This document shows positions 60,020-64,000 of a DNA stretch of 64,000 nucleotides, piece after piece. The notes beneath the pieces were generated by a model. The model worked only from the letters and a program-made list of their open reading frames with translations, searched no databases and was not told where the DNA came from. Origin of the DNA: Planctomycetota bacterium (GTDB taxonomy: Bacteria > Planctomycetota > B15-G4 > SIAN01); assembly GCA_016795285.1 (NCBI GenBank), contig JAEUIC010000044.1, forward strand, positions 17,501-81,500, in the 5' to 3' direction. Position 1 is the stretch's first letter. Every line of letters starts with the position of its first letter. The position numbers and the translations under genes are program-made.

Positions 60020-60706
60020 TCAGCCGTGCGAGCAGCAGCTCCGGGTCGACTCGAGGCCGCGCCAGAGGGTGATGCCACCGACCAGCAGCGTCGTCACCGC
60101 GCCGATCCAGCCGATGCGCGTCCGCCACGGCAGCGCGAGGCGACCGCCGAGCAGCCCGAAGGCGAAGAGCGCCGGCACGGTCGCCGCGCCGAACGTGGCG
60201 AGCGTCGCCGCGCCGAGCGCACCGCTGCCGGAGGCCGCCGCGAGGCCGAGCGCGGCCGCAGTCGCGCCGCACGGGAGGAAGCCGTTCGCCGCGCCGAACA
60301 GCAGCAGCGCGTTCGCCCCTTCACCCGCGGCGAGCGAACGGAGCAGGCCGGAGAAGCGGTGTGCGGCGCGCCGCAGCGGCTCGCCCACGCGGGCGGGCAG
60401 GAGGCGGCGCACGACGCCGAGCTGATGGAGCGCGAGGAGCAGCAGCACGCCGCCCGCGAGGAGCGCCAACACGCGCTGCGCCTCGGGGCTGCGCGCGGCG
60501 CTGCGGCCGACGCCGCCGGCGAGCGCGCCGAGGAAGGTGTAGCTCGCGATGCGGCCGCCGTGGAAGAGCAGCAGCCGCCGCCAACCGCCGCGCCCGCGCG
60601 CCGCGATCATCAGCGAGAAGCCGCCGCACATCCCGATGCAGTGGAGCGCGCTGCCGATGCCGAGCGTCGCCGCCAACAGCAGCGACGACGTTCCCTCGAA
60701 GGGCAT
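60020..60706 (-). CDS. SafE/UreH-like membrane protein (sulfite exporter TauE/SafE family)
   Basis: 228 residues with six hydrophobic helices. The family motifs HCIGMCGGF (N-terminal Cys within helix 1) and NGFLPCG (helix 4) are both present, together with the FHGGRIASYTFLGALAG segment. Proteins of this DsbD_2/UreH_2 type are often found beside cbb3 oxidase genes, where metal (copper) handling or electron transfer has been proposed. A ccoN-like gene is indeed about 1.8 kb away on the opposite strand. The ATG at 60706 follows TGAGATG of a tandem repeat; earlier copies of that junction form two tiny reading frames. Confidence 0.8.
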   Translation of the reverse strand: MPFEGTSSLLLAATLGIGSALHCIGMCGGFSLMIAARGRGGWRRLLLFHGGRIASYTFLGALAGGVGRSAARSPEAQRVLALLAGGVLLLLALHQLGVVRRLLPARVGEPLRRAAHRFSGLLRSLAAGEGANALLLFGAANGFLPCGATAAALGLAAASGSGALGAATLATFGAATVPALFAFGLLGGRLALPWRTRIGWIGAVTTLLVGGITLWRGLESTRSCCSHG

Positions 60707-60707
60707 C

Positions 60708-60737
60708 TCAGCGCACCGCCATGAGCGACCGCCCCAT
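60708..60737 (-). other. Nine-residue reading frame in repeat copy 1
   Basis: ATG at 60737 to TGA at 60708 encodes MGRSLMAVR. The TGA is one base from the ATG of the SafE-like gene. Whether it is translated is unknown. Confidence 0.3.
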
Positions 60738-60738
60738 C

Positions 60739-60768
60739 TCAGCGCGCCGCCATGGGCGACCGCCCCAT
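60739..60768 (-). other. Nine-residue reading frame in repeat copy 2
   Basis: ATG at 60768 to TGA at 60739 encodes MGRSPMAAR, almost the same as the following frame. It starts one base after the stop of the 215-residue membrane protein, whose own C-terminus (RPVAAR) resembles the repeat product. Confidence 0.3.
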
Positions 60769-60769
60769 C

Positions 60770-61417
60770 TCAGCGCGCCGCCACCGGACGCGGCAACTCG
60801 GGCGGCTCGAAGCGACCGAGGAACGCCAGCAACGTCAGCGACCAAGTGAAGATCAGGTGGGTGACCGCCGCGACCAGCAGCGGCACCTCGCGCACGATCC
60901 AGTCGCCGCCGAGCAGCAGCGGCTGCAGCCACGAGAGGACGCCGTAGTAGCCGACCAGCCAGAGGCCGAGGCCGGCGATCGTCGCGAGCGTGAGGCGGCG
61001 ACCGAGCGGCGCGGTCGGGAAGAAGCGCTGGCCGATCACGTGCAGCCCGGCGCCGAGCGCCATGCCCGTCGCGAGGTAGAGCAGCACGCCGGTCGAGAGC
61101 GCGAAGCCATCCTCGCTCGACAGGGCACGCTCACGCAGCGGGAAGGTCAAGTAGACCTTGATGAGCTGCAGCGGGTGCTTCCCGACCAGCAGCGCGCCGA
61201 CCACGTTGAAGAGGAGGCTCGCCCCCGCCGCGACGAGGCCGAGGATGCTGCCGACCACGACGTGGTAGGCGAGGTAGAAGCGCTCGGGCCACCAGCCGGG
61301 GCCGCTGCCGCCGCGCGCGTCGAGCTGCTCGCGCAGCGCCGACATCCGCGCTTCCAGCGCGACCAGTTCCTCCTCCGTCTGCATGCGTGACGGCGTCGAC
61401 GCGCCCTGCGATTCCAT
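60770..61417 (-). CDS. Membrane protein, 215 residues, unknown family
   Basis: GGAGG is 7 bases before the ATG at 61417. The N-terminus is hydrophilic with a short coiled-coil-like helix (TEEELVALEARMSALREQLDA). At least four membrane segments follow: FYLAYHVVVGSILGLVAAGASLLF, a middle segment TGVLLYLATGMALGAGL, LATIAGLGLWLVGYYGVLSWL, and a C-terminal one near residue 180. Between the first and second is LIKVYLTFPLRERAL. No family is recognised. Its position among oxidase genes, divergent from the cytochrome c gene, suggests a role in respiratory membrane function (inference). The stop lies in the 31-bp repeat. Confidence 0.65.
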   Translation of the reverse strand: MESQGASTPSRMQTEEELVALEARMSALREQLDARGGSGPGWWPERFYLAYHVVVGSILGLVAAGASLLFNVVGALLVGKHPLQLIKVYLTFPLRERALSSEDGFALSTGVLLYLATGMALGAGLHVIGQRFFPTAPLGRRLTLATIAGLGLWLVGYYGVLSWLQPLLLGGDWIVREVPLLVAAVTHLIFTWSLTLLAFLGRFEPPELPRPVAAR

Positions 61418-61448
61418 CGCGGCCCTCCGTGGGATGCTTCGCTACTGA

Positions 61449-61474
61449 GTCGATCCTCAGTGTCGATCCTCAGT
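61449..61474. repeat. 13-bp tandem repeat in the divergent control region
   Basis: GTCGATCCTCAGT is repeated twice with no gap at 61449 and 61462. ACTGAG at 61444-61449 is the reverse complement of CTCAGT at 61456-61461, so an inverted repeat overlaps the first copy. The repeat lies 32 bases before the minus-strand gene and about 240 before the cytochrome c gene; it may be a regulator binding site. The rest of this 298-base intergenic stretch holds an AT-richer patch (CATTTATTCC) near 61603-61612 and no FNR-type TTGAT-N4-ATCAA site. Confidence 0.55.
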
Positions 61475-61715
61475 CGATTCGAGACGTCGCTCCCTTGCAA
61501 CGGGCGGCCCTTATCGCGCACCACCGGGAACGGCACCATCGGAACGGCCCGCCGCTGGCCACGTCGGGCACGATTGCCCGCCCGCCGCCGCACGAATCGG
61601 TCATTTATTCCCGATTCGAAGCGGCCAGCCGGCGCTCGCTCCGGGCGCGCGAACGTGGCACCGCCTCTGCGTTCGGCCGCCGCGTCGTGCACGTCCACCC
61701 GGTGCGAGGGCCAGC

Positions 61716-62516
61716 ATGTTCCGACGATGGCGGACCGCAGCGCTGCTGCTCGGTGGCGCGCTGCTTGGCGCGTCCTGTTCGAACGACGCCGATCAACTCT
61801 TCTACGAGTTCGGCGAGGAGTCCCAGCTCACCAGCCATGAGTGGCGCGGGAAGGAGCTCTTCCTGCGCTACTGCGCGGGTTGCCACGGCGAGAAGGGGAA
61901 CGGGAAGGGGCCGGCGGCCGCCTTCCTCGAACCGAAGCCGCGCGACTTCACGCGTGGCGTCTTCAAGTTCCGTTCGACGCCGAGCTCCTCGCTGCCGACC
62001 GACGCCGACCTCGTGCGCACGATCCGCGAGGGCGTGCACGGGACGTCGATGCCGGCGTGGAAGGACCTCCCCGACGCCGAGGTGCAGTCGATCGTCGCCT
62101 ACGTGAAGACGCTCTCGAAGCGCTTCAAGCGCGAGAAGCCGGCGCCGGCGCTGTCGCTGCCGGGTGCACCGGTCGACATCGACTCGCCCGAGCGCATCGC
62201 GCGCGGCAAGCAGGTCTACGCCGACTTGAAGTGCGGCCTCTGCCACGGCGACGGCGGCAAGGGCGACGGGCCGTCGGCGGCGAAGCTCGTCGATAGCGAA
62301 GGCAACCCGATCGTCCCGTTCGACTTCACGCGCAAGGCGCCGAAGGGCGGCAGCCGGCCCGAGGACCTCTACCGCACGTTCATGACCGGGCTCGCCGGCA
62401 CGCCGATGCCCGACTTCGCCGAAACGACGAGCGACGACACCCAGCGCTTCGACCTGGTGGCCTTCGTCCGCTCGCTGCGCGTCAACGCCGGCGCGCAAGC
62501 CAAGGAGAGCCGATGA
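61716..62516 (+). CDS. Diheme cytochrome c lipoprotein
   Basis: 266 residues. A lipobox (LLGASC, Cys21) anchors it to a membrane. Two class-I cytochrome c domains follow: CAGCH at 53-57 with axial Met in TSMPAW, and CGLCH at 173-177 with axial Met in TPMPDF. GAGGG precedes the ATG at 61716. The start of the ccoN-like gene overlaps its stop (ATGA), so it is likely a functional partner that hands electrons to the oxidase, in the role that CcoP usually plays. It has no membrane helix beyond the signal. Confidence 0.88.
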   Translation: MFRRWRTAALLLGGALLGASCSNDADQLFYEFGEESQLTSHEWRGKELFLRYCAGCHGEKGNGKGPAAAFLEPKPRDFTRGVFKFRSTPSSSLPTDADLVRTIREGVHGTSMPAWKDLPDAEVQSIVAYVKTLSKRFKREKPAPALSLPGAPVDIDSPERIARGKQVYADLKCGLCHGDGGKGDGPSAAKLVDSEGNPIVPFDFTRKAPKGGSRPEDLYRTFMTGLAGTPMPDFAETTSDDTQRFDLVAFVRSLRVNAGAQAKESR

Positions 62517-63970
62517 GCACCGCCGTCACCGCCGCCACCGCCGTGCCGCCGCCCGAGCCGTCGAGCGGGACGCTCGTGCCGCTGGTCGACCTCACGCTGG
62601 TGCGCCGCCACCTGCTGGCCGGCTTCCTCTGGCTGGTCGGTTCGATGGCCGCCGGCCTGCTGGTCTCGCTGCAGTTCCTCGGCCGCTACCCGATCGACTT
62701 CGTCGAGATCTTCTCGCCGGGCCGCGTCCGGATGGTCCACACCAACCTGGTCGCCTACGGCTTCCTGCTCAACTGCCTCGCCGGCGCCTCCTACTGGGTG
62801 GTGCCGCGCCTCACCGGCCTGCCGCTGCCGTGGCCGAAGCTCGCCCGCATCAACTACTGGCTGATGCAGCTGATGGGCGCGGCGCTGGTCGTGATGCTGC
62901 TCGGCGGCATGGCGCAGGCGGTCGAGTGGGGCGAGACGCCGGTGCTGCTCGATCCGCTGGTCGCGCTGGTCGCGGTGATCTTCTTCCTCAACATCGGCGC
63001 CTGCATGTTCAAGATCGGCCGGCGCCCGGTCTACGTGACGCTGTGGTATTTCAGCGCGGCGACCATCTGGACCGCGCTCACCTACCTGATGGGCAACTAC
63101 CTGCCCGAGTTCTTCGTGCCGGGCGCGGCGGGCGGCGCGATCGCCGGCCTCTACATCCACGACCTCGTCGGCTTGTTCGTCACGCCGCTCGGCTGGGGCG
63201 CGATGTACTACTTCGTCCCGCTGCTGCTGAAGCGCCCGATCTACAGCCACGCGCTGTCGCTGATCGGCTTCTGGGGGCTCGCGTTCTTCTACCCCCTCCA
63301 GGGCGTCCACCACTTCCTGTGGAGCCCGATCCCGATGTACGCGCAGTACGGCGCGGTGGTGTCGACCATCGCCATCGAGATCGTCGTCACCACGGTGATC
63401 GTCAACTTCTTCCTGACGCTGCGCGGGCAGATGGACCAGTTGCGCACCAACCTGCCGCTGCGCTGGTTCTACACCGGCATGGTCCTCTACTTCACGACCT
63501 GCCTGCAGTGCTCGATCCAGGTGCTGCTGTCGGTCCAGAAGATCATCCACTTCAGCGACTGGGTGGTCGGCCACGCGCATCTCGTGATGTTCGGCGTGTT
63601 CGGCTTCTGGATCTTCGGGATCATGATCCACCTGTGGCCGAAGCTCACCGGCCGGCCGTGGTGGTCGGAGAAGCTGAACGCCTGGCACTACTGGCTCTCG
63701 ACCGCGGGCCTCGTGACGATGTTCCTCGACCTGCTGGTCGCCGGCGTCATGCAGGGCTTCCAGTGGCGCAATCTCGCCCCGTGGGAGTCGTCGGTGACGG
63801 CGTCGGTGCCGTTCTGGGCGATCCGCACCGTCTCGGGGATCGTCATCGCCGCCGGACAGGTCTGCCTGATCTGGAACATGTGGAAATCGCGCGGCGCCAA
63901 GGCGCACGCTCCGATGGTCCCGTTCTTCACCCCGGCCGACGCCACGCGCCCCGGCGCGTCGTCGAGCTGA
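62513..63970 (+). CDS. ccoN: cbb3-type cytochrome c oxidase subunit I (CcoN)
   Basis: 485 residues and about 12 membrane helices. Catalytic heme-copper subunit of the high-affinity cbb3 oxidase, which reduces oxygen to water. Candidate ligands are visible: a low-spin heme His in RMVHTNLVAYG, a CuB His in LYIHDLVGLFV, the His pair in QGVHHFLWSPIP, and the high-spin and low-spin heme His in VVGHAHLVMFGVFGFWIFG. Length matches CcoN. The start overlaps the cytochrome c stop. NorB-type NO reductase is related, but the HDLVGLFVTPLGWGAMYYF segment and the cytochrome partner favour an oxidase. The following gene, 21 bases downstream, is expected to be ccoO. Confidence 0.88.
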   Translation: MSTAVTAATAVPPPEPSSGTLVPLVDLTLVRRHLLAGFLWLVGSMAAGLLVSLQFLGRYPIDFVEIFSPGRVRMVHTNLVAYGFLLNCLAGASYWVVPRLTGLPLPWPKLARINYWLMQLMGAALVVMLLGGMAQAVEWGETPVLLDPLVALVAVIFFLNIGACMFKIGRRPVYVTLWYFSAATIWTALTYLMGNYLPEFFVPGAAGGAIAGLYIHDLVGLFVTPLGWGAMYYFVPLLLKRPIYSHALSLIGFWGLAFFYPLQGVHHFLWSPIPMYAQYGAVVSTIAIEIVVTTVIVNFFLTLRGQMDQLRTNLPLRWFYTGMVLYFTTCLQCSIQVLLSVQKIIHFSDWVVGHAHLVMFGVFGFWIFGIMIHLWPKLTGRPWWSEKLNAWHYWLSTAGLVTMFLDLLVAGVMQGFQWRNLAPWESSVTASVPFWAIRTVSGIVIAAGQVCLIWNMWKSRGAKAHAPMVPFFTPADATRPGASSS

Positions 63971-63991
63971 CCCCAGCGGAGAGAGCTCGCC

Positions 63992-64000
63992 ATGGAACGG
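63992..64000 (+). CDS. Start of next gene (probably ccoO), truncated by window edge
   Basis: ATG at 63992 with GGAGAGAG 8 or more bases upstream; only three codons (Met-Glu-Arg) are visible. The role as ccoO is inferred from gene order alone. Confidence 0.4.

Larger units (their letters stand above)
60704..60783. repeat. 31-bp tandem repeat spanning a stop/start junction
   Basis: Copies begin at 60704, 60735 and 60766. The first two are complete (31 bp, two differences) and the third matches for 18 bases before running into the end of the upstream gene. On the minus strand each copy contains GCGCTGAGATG: the stop codon of the upstream frame, one base, then an ATG. Confidence 0.95.

Noticed and set aside
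61418..61715. FNR/Anr site upstream of the cbb3 genes
   Set aside because: No TTGAT-N4-ATCAA-like sequence could be found in the gap.
1..64000. tRNA, rRNA, riboswitch, insertion sequence or prophage features
   Set aside because: No cloverleaf-like block with a GTTCGANNC arm outside coding regions, no transposase or integrase, and no terminal inverted repeats were seen. Weak RNA structures would not be found by eye in such GC-rich DNA.

Overview
This is a 64-kb, very GC-rich (by eye roughly three quarters G+C), gene-dense bacterial chromosome segment. Signal peptides, lipoboxes, an OprP/OprO-type phosphate porin, a Bat (aerotolerance) membrane complex and a cbb3-type oxidase point to a didermal, respiring bacterium. 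No rRNA, tRNA, insertion sequence, phage gene or CRISPR array was seen, and codon use looks uniform, so the window reads as core chromosome. The lineage cannot be fixed from sequence alone. The mix of Bat/MoxR genes, a DUF1570-like gluzincin, very long PstC and PstA permeases and zinc-ribbon membrane proteins would suit Planctomycetota or another deep high-GC Gram-negative phylum (inference only).

Layout. 1-9.7 kb: end of a cell-surface-type protein, an AddB/AddA-like recombination nuclease-helicase pair, a PIG-L deacetylase, proline dehydrogenase and an unknown protein. 9.8-14.4 kb: a DusB-like tRNA-dihydrouridine synthase and a lipoprotein with overlapping divergent start codons, the phospholipid genes plsY-gpsA, and a dihydrodipicolinate-reductase-like oxidoreductase. 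14.4-22.2 kb: envelope proteins of unusual design. They are a zinc-ribbon/TPR/retropepsin-like protein, an S41-like protein that seems to lack its catalytic Ser and Lys, an acidic single-pass protein with two C-terminal beta modules, and two exported proteins. 22.2-29.5 kb: a GGDEF-EAL protein, an HtrA protease overlapping an ABHD14-like lipoprotein hydrolase, a TPMT-type methyltransferase, a crotonase-fold protein and an exported unknown.

29.6-41 kb: a complete MoxR-DUF58-BatA-BatBC-BatDE operon with start/stop overlaps, followed by a membrane-anchored gluzincin. 41-42.7 kb: an FAH-family protein and a mannose-1-phosphate guanylyltransferase, convergent and overlapping. 42.7-55.6 kb: a phosphate regulon. 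pstSCAB runs rightward; a HEAT-like exported protein and an aquaporin lie in the middle; the phosphate porin and phoB-phoR-phoU run leftward. Three promoters (pstS, porin, phoB) carry direct CTTCA repeats at exactly 11-bp spacing. In two of them a TAGNTT -10 element follows at the same distance, so the locus can sense (PhoR/PhoU), control (PhoB) and carry out (porin, PstS, PstCAB) phosphate uptake.

55.7-64 kb: a universal stress protein, a phosphoglycerate mutase with a histone-H1-like Lys/Ala/Pro tail encoded by 12-bp tandem repeats, a small zinc-finger protein, an ABC-2 exporter, a SafE-like membrane protein and a membrane protein separated by a 31-bp repeat that triplicates a stop/start junction, then a diheme cytochrome c lipoprotein and ccoN. 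The next gene (probably ccoO) has just begun at the right edge.

The most unusual items are the shared geometry of the Pho promoters, the stop/start repeat with two nine-residue reading frames, the S41 pseudoprotease, the zinc-ribbon/TPR/aspartic-protease fusion, the lipoprotein ABHD14-like hydrolase and the tailed phosphoglycerate mutase.
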